A stretch of 64,000 nucleotides of DNA. It comes from Chondrilla cf. caribensis (taxonomy: Eukaryota > Porifera > Demospongiae > Chondrillida > Chondrillidae). Below the pieces are notes generated by a model. The model was not told the DNA's origin. It saw nothing but the letters and a program-made list of their open reading frames with translations, and made no database searches. The number at the start of each line of letters is the position of its first letter. Position 1 is the first letter of the stretch. The stretch spans positions 2,133,663 through 2,197,662 of the forward strand of contig OZ026558.1 in the NCBI GenBank assembly GCA_964020155.1, given 5' to 3'. The position numbers and the translations under genes were made by a program. This document shows, one piece after another, positions 24,001 to 36,126 of the stretch.

Positions 24001-26813
24001 CATTGGAGTCACGTGTAGAGACCTGCCCTATCACTGTATCGGTGGGTACATTTTCAGGAACCGACAAATAGAGGGAACCTGACGTGGCCACAGGAACGGT
24101 ATCGGGGACATCCAGGACCTCTATGAAGACTTTCACGGAAGATGTAAGAGGAGAGGGCCTACCAGAATCAACGGCCAAAACCAAGAAATTGTGGAAAGAG
24201 GTCTTCTCATAGTTCAAAGTTGCTGCAGTGAATAATTCACCAGAGGTTGAATTGATGACAAAAGGAAGTCGTTCATTTGTCTTGAGAAGGTATGTTATTC
24301 TTTGTGGGTGTACATCACCGTCCTTAGCCAAAACATTTCCAACATTGTATCCCACTGCAACGTCTTCTGCTAGTGAGAAATAATATTGTTGACTATCAAA
24401 CACTGGAGCCTCGTCATTGACATTGATGATGGTGATGTTAACCACTGAGGTAGCCTGTCTTGCAGGGAAACCACCATCCCTGGCAACTACTTTGAAATCA
24501 TAATGAAGACGTTCTTCGGCATCCAAGAATTGGGGATTTGATACAAAGATGATACCTGTTCTACGATTGATGTCAAAAGGAAAACTGTGATATGCGTGAA
24601 TGATGAAATACGCTACTTCTCCGTTCACACCACTATCGTCATCATCAGCTTGTATGATGGGTCTGGTTATGATTGTAGAATTCATGGCGGAGTTTTCAGG
24701 TACACCAGCAATATAGAGGGGTGAAGTGAATGTGGGGTTGTTATCATTGACATCAGACAGGGTAACTATCACTCGTGCCAATCTTGATAGAGGTCGCACC
24801 CCGTTATCAAAAGCTGTGATGACAAAGCTATAAAATGGCTCCTGTTCCCGGTCCAGCACACCGTTGGCAACCAGTTCACCATTTTGCGATACTACAAAAG
24901 GATTGCCATCTTGAGTCTTGTAGCTAACTGTACCATTCTCACCTTTATCTGGATCAATGGCAGTTACCTCTCCAATAAAGTAATCATCGTATCTACCTTC
25001 TTCAACGACAAAAGAGAAAACAGAGCTACTGAACCTCGGGGGGTTGTCGTTGATGTCCAGGATTACAATTCTGATTAGAGACGTAACCACAGTCCTGAAG
25101 TCCTGGTAATTGCTGATACTGACACAAACAACGGTGTCTTCATATCCGAGAGACTCTCTGTCAATAATCCCATCGATGAGCAGTTGTCCAGATGTTGAAA
25201 TAGAGAGAGGTAGCCTTCCAGTAACCTGAAAGAGAGAGTCATAATTACATAAAGTGTGAAGAATTTGAAAAAAGACTGTCCAAACTACTGCATGTACCAT
25301 AAAAGGCACACTTCTTATGTAGTGTTGAGGTATGCACGTACTGTTAGTGCAGGTTAACATGCATAGTGTACGTATGTACAGATGCTAGGGAATGAGTGAC
25401 ATGTACGTATATGTATATGTATCAACTTGTATGAGATAGTTGCACAATAGAATAGGAAGATCATAAGCGTATACGACCATATGTATGTAGGTATGTACGT
25501 ACATAGTGTGTAAATACTGTATGCACGGAGATTAGAATATGTATACAGGGTAGGTACGCCATATCCCGGACAATGCCTATAGTCGTACACTATTTCAAAT
25601 ATGTTAGGTAAAAACGAACAGTTCAACAGTAACTCTGGTGATAAATGGAAAAATGTTCCTTGAACAGGCAGTAGCAGCCTTTGGAATTATTCAGCCATAC
25701 ATAGACACCCCAACTACTTAGTTGAGAGTGTCTATGACTCAACACAACAGCACCATCTTCCGCATGTTAACCTTCATAACGTTGACCAGGAGAATCTCCA
25801 AGGTGTTGTCTGGGTATGCCATGACTGTTGAATTTGGTTTGGGCCATTTTCCCCTTCGAGAAAAAATGGCCGGGAATAGGGAATATTACGTCGCGTTATA
25901 GAATGATTCGAGGGCAGAAAGAGACGATATTTATGGAAAGTACACAATTTGTTACAACGAAGGAATAGAAGATCTATCTAAAAGTGCCTTCAGTCGGTTT
26001 TATTACACTCTCTATCCGAGGCTATCCATTATAAATCTTTAGGTGTCCGGGATATGGCTTCGAATGTATAGAAATTTGACCATAATATCATACGAAGACG
26101 CTTACCTTGTAGAATATCCGTCTGAAGTCACTGGTTACATCATAGTCGTAGGCAAGCACGGTATTTTTACACAAAACCGATCCTTTGCTGGTATGTTCCA
26201 CTATCCCACATTCACAGGAATTCCTTTGGGCGCAAAGCTCTACGAACCTCGGAAGGTCGTTCTCGTCGACAACGATAACCAAGAACTCGTGTCTCGCAGA
26301 AAGTCTAGGGCTACCAAAGTCCACAGCTTCAAGTTCCAACTTGTATTGACTCTGTCGAGACGCGTTGAGCTCCTTGGCAACGTGTAATACACCAGTGTTC
26401 GATATGTAAAAATGTCCGCCCTCGTTTCCAGTTATCAAGGAAATGCTAAACAGTCCGTTGGCTCCATTATCGTCATCAAAAGCTTTGAAATCATGTACGA
26501 TCTGTTTGATGGATGCCCGTTCGGAGATGCTGATCCGAGTGGATGGATTGGCGAGAGCAGGAGGATGTAGGTTTTGTGTGTGAGCGACATTGACCACCAC
26601 TGTCAATAGACTCTGTCTACATGATAGTGTCCTGGAAACGACGGATACAGCCAACCTGAATCGGACCTGGTTAGGACTGAACAACTTCCTGGTGGTCAAC
26701 TGCCATGATGTCGGACTGAGGTAGAACATTCCATCCTCATCACCACTGATGATTCTGATGATATAACTACAAAAGACAAAATCAGTCACGTCAGTCAATA
26801 ACATGTGTAAACA

Positions 26814-26846
<33 letters not shown>

Positions 26847-29800
26847 ACACATAAGTAATTGAAATTTTGTGTGTTGTGAAAAACTACATGGACCTTTGTT
26901 ATATATACTGTAGTACGTTTGTACCTACGTATGTACATATGTATGTACGTATGTACATTTTATTACGAAAATAAAGGAATTGAAGTAAATATTCATTTAT
27001 CTGCCAGTATACGTAAATTTAGAAAAAAAGGGTGATTAACAATTTCTCCAAGATATTAATCATGTACAGGATTGAATTCATGCAAGGAAATGATGTGGGT
27101 TAGAGAGACATTGCACTTAGTTACCAGTATCTAAGGAATTACGTATGTATCACATTGTTAGCACATTACTCACTCAGAGGGGTCTGTTATGTATGGAGAC
27201 TTCAGGGATGATACAACTGTATTCACAGGAGCTCTCCCATTGATGGTGGCATTCACACTTTCATCAAACAGTTCTTCAAATATGTAAATTCTGTACCTGT
27301 TCTGTCTAGCACGGCACCCAACTGAAGCATACACACTCTGTATGAAAGGAAGGTAGATTACATACTCAAGTACGTACGTATATGTATCATTCAACATTTC
27401 AAATGATACTAATCTGCTGAAGAATGGTAGTAACTAGTGATACTCTGTTTGACAAAGATGATGACCAACAATGAACACATGGATGTTGGATTGTTACATG
27501 TGTGAACTGTGTAGGTGGTACAAGGGCATTGAAACAAGCACTCATTAGGCTATTGGCAGACTCACCCCTTGACCTCTCTGTACGGGCAAGGTAACACTTC
27601 TAATCATCCCGTTTCCTAATGTGCTATTAACATCAGAGGACGACGAACTGAATGGTCCCGGGTATGGCGATGATGTTGAGGCATATAGTGATACCTGAGA
27701 TGTAAATATTATAATTAATGAATGAATAAATAAATAAACATTTATGTACAGCATGTTCAATTGTGACTGTGATAAGCAATGGTGTTCTAACAGCTCGATA
27801 GAACTAAAACTCACATAGCCTTCAGATGAGTCCACTTCAATTCTCACTCGTCGTGAAATGAATGAACAAGTTAGCCTGTAATAAAACACCTGACCACTTG
27901 TACCACTACCGGGAATTCCCTGATTCCCTTCCACAGGAACAGGACCTACGTATGCAAGAAGTAGATATTGGTATACACGTAAGTTAAACTCAGCGATAGA
28001 AGCCACAGCCTAGATTGAGAAAACTCACTTCTACATGTTGAGCTTGACAGCCTCCCAATAAACCTGTTGATATTCCCAATATCATCCAAAAGAGTAACAT
28101 GTTCTGATGATGGAGCTGATGCAATTGAATTAAGCTCAGATTCATCAATGTTATCTCCAATTCCAATCGTGAAAACTTCAACACCAAGACTGCGTATTGA
28201 TGGTAGCCGATGACTAAAAGCCCGAGATGCTCTTCCATCAGTTAACAACAGTCCAACTCTGGGAATACCTGAGGAACATGATCAAGAGTACATAATATTG
28301 CTTCATGATGATGAGAGATAGAAGTGAGGAAGTACCTACAGGGTACCACATACCTTGCTCTGAAGGTCGAACACCTCCTTGAGCAGTGAATATCCTGTTT
28401 CCCCAGGCTTCTAAGGCAAGGTCTGTGAATGTCCATGAAGCAAATCTAGGAAGCCTCTGAATGGCAGTTGTAATTGTATTTGCATCATAACTCCTGTCCA
28501 GGGGGAAATACTCGATTCTGTTGGAAAATGTACCAACAGATACATGAGTACCATCCAGGGAGATGTCGAATCTACCAAGAAGATCAATCACAAACTCCTT
28601 GGAACGCCGATAGTCATCTCTTGAAAGACTCCCGGATGAATCAAGCCATATACCCAAGTCAATAGGTCGTGTACATACTGCAAACACAAATAAAGAAGAT
28701 ATAGATAAACATTTTATACTTATGTAGTCTGAACTTTCTATACATCAACACATTACATAATATAAGTGTGCATTTACATAGATAAATGTCAAGCAGAATT
28801 AAATATGGCAGCTGCTGGTTTGAGCAAACTAACAACTCCACTTGTATGAACCTGCCTAAGTAACATTTCATGGCATCTCAAGGAGGTGCATGCTGCTGAC
28901 TGCTACTATGAATCTACTCCCTCGAGTACATAGGTGAATGATGTACAAGATGCTTATCATACATACACGTATTAGGTGGTTATGGTGTGATAGGGGTCAC
29001 ATTAACACTTGTACTGAGATGTAAATTTGCAGGAAGAAGACTCACATTCCTCTACAGCCACTATGATGTACTGGCTTGAGGCATACCACACCCAACCGAA
29101 GCCCTCCATCACTGCCAAGTAGAACAATCGAGACGTTGTAACCCCGGTAGCTGAGATTCTCGCGGCACGACCTACAAGAGAATATAAGCATAGACGTAGT
29201 TTAAAGTGTCTATGATATAAGCAGCTGTAATAAACAAATGTACATGTGTACATAGGACACAATTACGGAGTCATTCTACAGGATAAACAATAAAACAAAA
29301 TAAACAAGATCAAAAAAAAATTACCTACGGTACGGACCTCGGTGAAAGGTAAAGCTTTTGACGAAATATCGATTAGAAGTAACTACAGTAAATATACTTC
29401 GCTAACGATGTAATGTATTCGTCAGCGGTTAATACGCTAAAGGACCACGTGTTGATCTATGACGTCACTTGTGATGTCTAGAACGGGCAGAAACGTATAC
29501 AAATTTCGATCATTTTTGAGCGCTAAATTTTAGCTTATCTGCTTCCAGTCTATCCAATTAGACCGCCTTCTGCCCGGATACGACACGCCCGAAGGCCTGA
29601 GGTTTTACATAATATCAACCAAAAATATTATCGATTCTGCTATGAACACTCACTAGTTAGAACTCACCCTCGTGGTACAGACTAATCTGTCGAGTATCAT
29701 CTGTGATTCGGTCACTCCATGCATGCTGAACCTGTAGGCTGCTACCATAGCGAGAGAGAGTTCTGGAAAGAGAGCCTAAGTACTGCTGCAGCAATCTTGT

Positions 29801-30073
29801 CATGACTTGTGCACCGGAGGTAGAAAACGTTAGATATCGTCCCGAACTGGCAGTTGTGAGGACCTCGTCAAACAGTTCTGTATTGGAATAGATGATCCCC
29901 TTCACTTCTTCAACGGCCACTTGATATGTTGTTTTTGGACAGGTGCTCCCAATGCTGGCTCTATACGCTTCGCGACTGCTACAGAGATTTGACTCCACCA
30001 AGCTCGCTGAAACAACACGATTGAGAACAATCAGAGAAAATGACAATAGAGAAAACTTCAGACGTTCCCTCAT
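10481..30073 (-). CDS. hedgling: Hedgling: Hedge domain-VWA-cadherin-Ig-EGF transmembrane protein
   Basis: The model has 27 coding exons (right-left): 30073-29668, 29171-29046, 28677-28354, 28268-28029, 27945-27815, 27694-27566, 27337-27174, 26766-26106, 25225-21904, 21457-21191, 20956-20851, 20130-19043, 18784-18586, 18467-16094, 15951-15678, 15543-15259, 14611-14532, 14070-13501, 13432-13212, 13049-12874, 12789-12675, 12543-12473, 12084-12000, 11491-11383, 11053-10932, 10857-10657, 10577-10481. All introns are GT-AG, all phases agree, and the total is 11,943 nt, 3,980 residues. A signal peptide (residues 1-24) leads into a hedgehog N-terminal (Hedge) domain, VWA, about 22 cadherin repeats, four Ig domains, two EGF domains, one membrane helix and a tail of about 230 residues. 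Hedgling proteins of sponges and cnidarians are membrane-bound relatives of hedgehog ligands, probably adhesion or signalling molecules. The least certain point is the last acceptor (AAG/G at 10578). Confidence 0.85.
12675..12789 (-). other. hedgling: Hedgling exon 21: transmembrane segment
   Basis: The exon encodes AGALFGALLAIMLVVACIVL followed by ACCIYCSKKR: about 25 hydrophobic residues, then cysteines that could be palmitoylated, then a basic stop-transfer. It sets a single-pass topology with the Hedge-to-EGF part outside the cell. Confidence 0.85.
12874..14611 (-). other. hedgling: Hedgling exons 17-20: two EGF domains and membrane-proximal region
   Basis: Exon 18 has two EGF-like domains, from CESGPCFPNPCKNYGRC to CLPGWSGEFCE, and from CTPANNPCQFNGIC to CICPPGRTGRSCE. 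An unassigned stretch with further cysteines follows (CKLGSCPTNHLC, CDFTLICPS, CDFYMLDD), covering exons 18-20 with several N-glycosylation sites (NVS, NRT, NDS). Exon 17 (80 nt) links to the Ig domains. Decayed copies of exon 18 lie at 6838-7098 and 8220-8375. Confidence 0.8.
15259..15951 (-). other. hedgling: Hedgling exons 15-16: membrane-proximal Ig domains
   Basis: Exon 16 is a clear Ig domain (ATFTCWI, HRWLFNG, GSYTCEV). Exon 15 is a weaker one: it keeps EYCWYRD and LSDEGLYYVV but lacks the second cysteine (YYVV where YYC would be expected). Each domain is one exon with phase 1 at its 3' side, which suits exon shuffling. Confidence 0.75.
16094..26766 (-). other. hedgling: Hedgling cadherin region, about 22 repeats, with two inserted Ig domains
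   Basis: Linker motifs of the DxNDNxP type mark each repeat: VDENDLP in exon 8; nine in exon 9 (for example LDINDNPP, SDVNDNNP, TDVNDNHP, LDVNDNQP); LDINSYAP and NDVNDIHP in exon 12; IDVNDVPP in exon 13; and seven in exon 14 (for example EDVNDNYP, LDYNDNRP, DDVNDNPP). Exon 9 (3,322 nt) and exon 14 (2,374 nt) are single uninterrupted exons. The end of exon 9 (SCDVEGNGLLTYYWYKD, GIYSCEV) and exon 10 (FECVVF, IRWTKDG, GVYSCIAS) form two C2-type Ig domains between cadherin repeats 10 and 11. Confidence 0.85.
21026..21065. repeat. hedgling: (CA)n microsatellite in a Hedgling intron
   Basis: About 19 CA units in intron 10. Other short arrays inside this gene are (CA)n at 14756-14781 and (ATT)n at 26815-26845. 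None touches an exon. Confidence 0.9.
27174..27945 (-). other. hedgling: Hedgling exons 5-7: beta-rich linker of unknown family
   Basis: About 140 residues between VWA and the first cadherin repeat. They contain FYYRLTCSFISRRVRIEVD, SLYASTSSPYPG and SVYASVGCRARQNRYRIYI. The alternation of short hydrophobic strands resembles a pre-peptidase C-terminal-like beta sandwich, but this is a guess from texture. Phases 1-0-0-2 join without conflict. Confidence 0.5.
28029..28677 (-). other. hedgling: Hedgling exons 3-4: von Willebrand A domain
   Basis: Residues about 180-365. The metal-ion-dependent adhesion site is intact by eye: DSSGS in IWLDSSGSLS, a Thr in WTFTDLALE, and the Asp of LLLTDGRAS. The second half reads VEVFTIGIGDNIDESEL, as in other VWA folds. 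The two exons are joined in phase 1 at GIPRV. VWA after the Hedge domain is the order known for Hedgling. Confidence 0.85.
29046..30073 (-). other. hedgling: Hedgling exons 1-2: signal peptide and Hedge domain
   Basis: MRERLKFSLLSFSLIVLNRV begins a signal peptide. About residues 60-175 align by eye with the second half of hedgehog N-terminal signalling domains: LQVQHAW, then LYHEGRAARIS (hedgehog LHYEGRAVDIT), then LAVMEGFGWVWY (hedgehog LAVEAGFDWVYY). The zinc ligands of hedgehog are not kept: Asp of AVDIT is Arg here, and His of HIHCSV is replaced (QYIIVAV). The intron falls inside EG/RA with phase 1. No autoprocessing Hint/Hog module follows. An acceptor at 30087 and a GTAACC donor near 30152 suggest a separate 5' untranslated exon. 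Confidence 0.8.
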
Positions 30074-30152
30074 GATTTGTTGAAATCTGCAAGAAAAATG
30101 GAACAAGTAAAATCGCTCAGTACTTCAAACTAAGTCAGTGGAGAAAGGTTAC

Positions 30153-30478
30153 CTTGGAATCTTCAGTGGAAACAGCTAAAATGCTTATGGATTACCTCTC
30201 ACCTACCAACATTATATACTGGTTATGCACTTGACACATTGCATTAGCACATTAACACATTAAACTGGTAATATCAATTGACTTTATCCCATATACTCAC
30301 ATTCTGGAGGTGTGAAATCCTGAAGCCAAAGTGTGTACATAATATTATAATATAAATAGCCTGTATTTATATTATTTTATTATATTATATTATTATTATA
30401 TTATTATCATTTATATTTATACTATTCAAATTGATGTGTGTACATATAGCATACTCATACATGTGTGTTGTTTGTATA

Positions 30479-30554
<76 letters not shown>

Positions 30555-31000
30555 TGTGTGTGTGCGTGCATGCATGTGTGTGTGCGTGTATGTACGTGTG
30601 TGTGTACTTGTGCGCGTAGTGTGTTGCTTGTGTGTGAGCATATATGTATGTGTCTGCATATCGGTCACACTGTTGTACCCCTCTCTGAATCCAACATCAC
30701 AAGTCCAAACACTAGAAAAGTCACCTTGGAATCCTCAGAGGAAACAGCTTGCAGCAAATTGCTTATGGGTTTCCTCTCACCTACCAACATTTGTTATCCC
30801 AGGGCTAAAGGCTCACCCACTCTAAGATTCCATAACCATATAACCGTATTAACCATACACTTAACACATTGCATTAGTACATTAACGCATGATTGGGTTG
30901 GAACTTTTCATATACTCACATTCTGGAGGTGTGCATTCTTGAATCCAAAGTGTGTACATGATATTATATATGAAATAAATAGCCTGTATACCATATAAAA
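30153..31000. repeat. Direct duplication of the Hedgling upstream region around a GT array
   Basis: 30150-30372 and 30715-31000 share long strings (CCTTGGAATC, CTCTCACCTACCAACATT, ACACATTGCATTAG, TATACTCACATTCTGGAGG, CCAAAGTGTGTACAT, AATAGCCTGTAT). The second copy holds extra bases and has diverged. A (GT)n array (30482-30551) lies between them. The left copy contains the probable 5' untranslated exon of Hedgling and an AT-rich TATA-like stretch (30343-30372). Confidence 0.7.
30482..30551. repeat. (GT)n microsatellite
   Basis: About 35 uninterrupted GT units, followed by degenerate GTGTGC/GTAC repeats to about 30650. Long frames across it are low-complexity artefacts. Confidence 0.95.
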
Positions 31001-31195
31001 TGGATCATTACTATATACTACATGGTGCATGTGCGTGCCTGTGTGTGTGCATGTGGCTTGAATGTACATGTTGTATGTTTGTTGAGTGTAGGTGCGTGGA
31101 TGTGGCTGTGGCTTTCATGTGTGTATGTGTGTAGTGCATGTGTTTCTCTGTGTTATGTGTTTGGTTGTGTGTGTATTATAATAATTGAGTAGTAC

Positions 31196-31197
<2 letters not shown>

Positions 31198-31278
<81 letters not shown>
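31198..31278. repeat. (GT)n microsatellite
   Basis: About 40 uninterrupted GT units. 31000-31680 around it is GT-rich, AT-rich spacer with no gene that I can see. Confidence 0.95.
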
Positions 31279-31285
<7 letters not shown>

Positions 31286-31679
31286 ATGCAAAATGAGTGT
31301 ATGCATGCGTGTGTGTATTTGTAAAGATATAATTATTCTTTGCTTTGATCTTCCTTCACAATCTTACTAGCACATCTCATAGATTTCAACAATAGCTTCA
31401 CATGGCAACTCTCCAGGTCATCAACTGGTCAACTCTCAACTTAAAGTGTGTGTTTGTATTTTGACTTAAGTGTGTGTAAGTATTTCGACTTTTGTGGTGT
31501 GTGAAGTATGAAGTCTACATAGTGCAAATACAGTATTTATACATTGGCAATTATAGTAACATTATGCATTTTCTGTGCACATACATGGTATGTAATACTT
31601 GATATGTGTGTGGGTGTGTTGTGTGTTATTCTTATTGTGAATAATTATAATAATATTAACTGAATATTGTACATGCACT

Positions 31680-34025
31680 CATTCCAACCACACTCATGTA
31701 CATACGTATCTACACCTACAACCCCTCCACACTCATAATTATACGTATGTACAACCCCACCCCCACTCATGTATAATATATCTACACCTGTTTATACGTA
31801 CGTACAGCACCCACAAAACCCCCCACCACACTCATGTACATATATACACCCATAAAACCCCACCACACTCGTACATATCTACACCTGCAAAACCCCCACC
31901 ACACCCAGGTATGTATCTACACCCACAAAACCCCATCACACTCATGTAGGTATGTACACCCACAACCCCCCCACTACACTCGTGTACGTATCTACACCCA
32001 CAACACCCCACCACACTCATGTACGTATGTACACCCATAAAACCCCCACCACACTCAGGTACTTATCTACACCCACAAACCCCCCACCACACTCATGTAC
32101 GTATATGTACACCCATAAAACCCCCACCACACTCATGTACGTATGTACACCCATAAAACCCCCACCACACTCAGGTACTTATCTATACCCACAAACCCCC
32201 CACCACACTCATGTACGTATGTACACCCACAAACCCCCCACCACACTCATGTACGTATGTACACCCACAAAACCCCTGCCAAACTCATATGTATCTACAC
32301 CAACAACCCCCCCACCACACTCATGTACGTATGTACACCAACAAAATCCCCACCACACTCATGTACGTATGTATCTACACCCACAACACCCCCACCACAC
32401 TCATGTACGTATGTGCACCCATAAAACCCCCACCACACTCAGGTACTTATCTATACCCACAAACCCCCCACCACACTCATGTACGTATCTACACCCACAA
32501 CACCCCACCACACTCATGTACGTATGTACACCCACAAACCCCCCACCACACTCATGTACGTATGTACACCCACAAAACCTCCGCCACACTCATATGTATC
32601 TACACCAACAAACCCCCCACCACACTCATGTACGTACGTATCTACACCCACAACACCCCCACCACACTCATGTACGTATGTGCACACACAAAACCCCCAC
32701 CACACTCATGTACGTATGTACACCAACAAAATCCCCACCACACTCATGTACGTACGTATCTACACCCACAACACCCCCACCACACTCATGTACGTATGTG
32801 CACCCATAAAACCCCCACCACACTCAGGTACTTATCTATACCCACAAACCCCCCACCACACTCATGTACGTATGTACACCCACAAACCCCCCACCACACT
32901 CATGTACGTATGTACACCCACAAAACCTCCGCCACACTCATATGTATCTACACCAACAAACCCCCCACCACACTCATGTACGTACGTATCAACACCCACA
33001 ACACCCCCACCACACTCATGTACATATGTGCACACACAAAACCCCCACCACACTCATGTACGTATGTACACCAACAAAATCCCCACCACACTCATGTACG
33101 TACGTATCTACACCCACAACACCCCCACCACACTCATGTACGTATGTGCACCCATAAAACCTCCACCACACTCATGTACTTATCTATACCCACAAACCCC
33201 CCACCACACTCATGTACGTATGTACACCCACAAACCCCCCACCACACTCATGTACGTATGTACACCCACAAAACCCCTGCCACACTCATGTACGTATGTA
33301 CACCCACAAACCCCCCACCACACTCATGTACGTATGTACACCAACAAAATCCCCACCACACTCATATACGTACGTATCTACACCCACAACATCCCCACCA
33401 CACTCATGTACGTATGTACACACACAAAACCCCCACCACACTCATGTACGTATGTACACCAACAAAATCCCCACCACACTCATGTATGTACGTATCTACA
33501 CCAACAAACCCCCCACCACACTCATGTACGTATGTACACCAACAAAATCCCCACCACACTCATGTACGTACGTATCTACACCCACAACACCCCCACCACA
33601 CTCATGTACGTATGTACACACACAAAACCCCCACCACACTCATGTATGTATGTACACCCACAAAACCCCCACCACACTCATGTACATACGTATGTACACC
33701 CACAAACCCCCCACCACACTCATGTACGTATGTACACCCACAAAACCCCCACCACACTCATGTACATACGTATGTACACCCACAAACCCCCCACCACACT
33801 CATGTACGTATGTACACCCACAAAACCCCCACCACACTCATGTACATACGTATGTACACCCACAAACCCCCCACCACACTCATGTACGTATGTACACCCA
33901 CAAAACCTCCACCACACACTGTACACCCACAACCCCCCACCACACACTGTACACCCACAAACCCCCCACCATATTCATGTACGTATGTATTTACACCCAA
34001 AAATACCCAACACACTCATGTATAG
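31680..34025. repeat. Minisatellite, unit about 38 bp, about 60 copies
   Basis: The unit is built from ACCACACTCATGTACGTATG followed by TACACCCACAAAACCCCC. Copies vary in length (about 35-42 bp) by gain or loss of GTAC blocks and C residues. Higher-order pattern: variants with CACCAACAAAATCCC or CTTATCTATACCC recur in the same order several times (about 32100-33500), showing duplication of blocks of units. No unit variant contains a stop in any + frame, which creates three overlapping frames of up to 604 codons; I do not regard these as genes. Confidence 0.9.
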
Positions 34026-34956
34026 TATCCTAGGCCCACCTGGTACACGTCTGAGCTACTGTACTATAATTTCTCTCCCCATCAGGGCCTGCCCAGTGAC
34101 ATGAAATGTAATCAACACACTTGAGTACTGATGTACAAATACATTCTCAGACATGCTACAGGTCTCTTGATGCTCAGATGTGCTGACCATAAGATGATTA
34201 TATTCCAGGTCACCATGGCCTATCCAGTGTCCACACGACATCACGGTGCAACTGCCGACACATGTACATATCCATGGAAGTGCTATAAACCTGGTGGTGA
34301 CCAAGTACATGAAGTTTGCTGTCGCTTACATAACCTCACCAGTGTCCATATACCGCTATGATATACAATATTACAAATATTCTGCATGTTCATGCCAATG
34401 GAGGTACTGCATAGACCTACAGGCTACATACCTGTTCTATAATTTTGTATTGTCTTGCCTGTTTCTATAGCCTACCCAGTGGCCGTATAAGACATAGTAC
34501 AAAATTAATGCTGATGCATATGCATCGACACCCTCCTGTATGACCTATACAAGCCTTGTGGTGACCAGGGAGTTTATTGCTAGTCAACATGCATAATCTA
34601 TCCAGTGCCCTTGTTACACATAATAACAATAATACTTAGTCTAATGCATGTTCACCTCTCTGAAGGTGAACATGCATCAGGAACCCACCTGTGACCAAAC
34701 AGATGAGTTTAGTTGCTACTTTCAATCCTCTCCAGCAATCATATATATTATGCAATACAGGATGCATGCATGCATATTTTTGCCCAAATATACACTGTTT
34801 GCATACGTACATGAATGCGTTCATTGTTATGAAACTCAATTTAATGTTATGAAAAATCCTCCCAAAAAATGGCAAATGAAATGTAAACAACCTGCATTCA
34901 ACTAATCCTAATATACATTGATGCATGTGCAGATTGTGTGTGTTTCTCTCTCTCTA

Positions 34957-34960
<4 letters not shown>
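34026..34960. other. Spacer without recognised genes
   Basis: I see no coding region or known element. About 34640-34680 holds an inverted short repeat (GCATGTTCACCT / AGGTGAACATGC). Sequences resembling CACCATGGCCTATCCAGTG recur at about 34213, 34470 and 34600, which suggests an old degenerate tandem repeat. Confidence 0.4.
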
Positions 34961-35194
<234 letters not shown>

Positions 35195-35480
35195 AATAGA
35201 ATTTGAGCAGTTGCACTTAGTACTTAAGAAGGTATAATTATGATATTTAGTTTTGTATAATGTTTATTAGTTAAATGATGCAGCTTATGGTGGTGAAACC
35301 TTGCAATTGATCATTTATATGCGAACCTGACATGTTTATTAGTTAAAAATAAGAATTTTACTCAATTATTAAGAACTCAAGCTTGATCACGTTTTATGCA
35401 CACATATTAGTGTGACTTTCATTCATAACTCAGTTTAGTTCCAAACTATAATATAAAAACCACAACATTATGGCTGTACA

Positions 35481-35712
35481 TTTTGTATGTGAGCGACATT
35501 GACCACCACTGTCAATAAACTCTGTCTACACGATAGTGTCCTGGAAACGACGGATACAGCCAACCTGAATTGGACCTGGTTAGGACTGAACAACTTCCTG
35601 GTGGTCAACTGCCATGATGTCGGACTGAGATAGAACATTCCATCCTCATCACCTCTGATGATTCTGATGATATAACTACAAAGACAAAATTAGTCACGTC
35701 AGTCAATAGCAT
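35481..35712 (-). pseudogene. Copy of Hedgling exon 8 (3' acceptor side)
   Basis: Almost identical (roughly 95 percent by eye) to 26575-26803, covering the first part of exon 8 and its intron flank. Differences include TCAATAGACTC versus TCAATAAACTC and CATGATAG versus CACGATAG. The rest of exon 8 is missing at the breakpoint near 35481. Confidence 0.85.
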
Positions 35713-36126
35713 AAACATGTGCACTTAGTTGAAAAACTGTGTACTATCACAAACAATATAGACTGAGTATTATAATACCGGTACTGTAGTATGTACATAC
35801 ATACGTGCATAACGGAAAAAGGAGAATCCGTTAATAATATATATACGTACGTACATAAAATGCAATAATAATATGCTAAATGTTCAAAATGATGATGTGG
35901 GTGCAACTCAATTCTGATTACACCCACATGCACTTTATTGCTTCTATTGATCGATCAACCAATCAAACTGCTCATATAACTGAAATCTAAATGACAGTCC
36001 CCATCCTCATGAACAATCCAACTAAGCATCTTTATGCCCCTACAGCTGTAGCGGAAGTACTTTGGCTATTACGTACAACATGCATGCAAATACATACACA
36101 TATACACAAATCATTTGCTCTTGGGA

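Noticed and set aside
23624..24082. 152-codon + frame inside the Hedgling cadherin exon
   Set aside because: Opposite-strand shadow of a long coding exon with clear cadherin motifs.
25844..25873. Short hairpin GGCCATTTT...AAAATGGCC in a Hedgling intron
   Set aside because: A 9-bp stem alone is not enough to call an element or RNA.
31680..34025. CRISPR-like array of short direct repeats
   Set aside because: Units are contiguous with no unique spacers, in a eukaryotic context; it is a minisatellite.
31834..34104. Very long + frames (up to 604 codons) rich in PPHSCTYVH
   Set aside because: They are produced by the stop-free 38-bp minisatellite in all three frames; no start context, introns or domain are seen.
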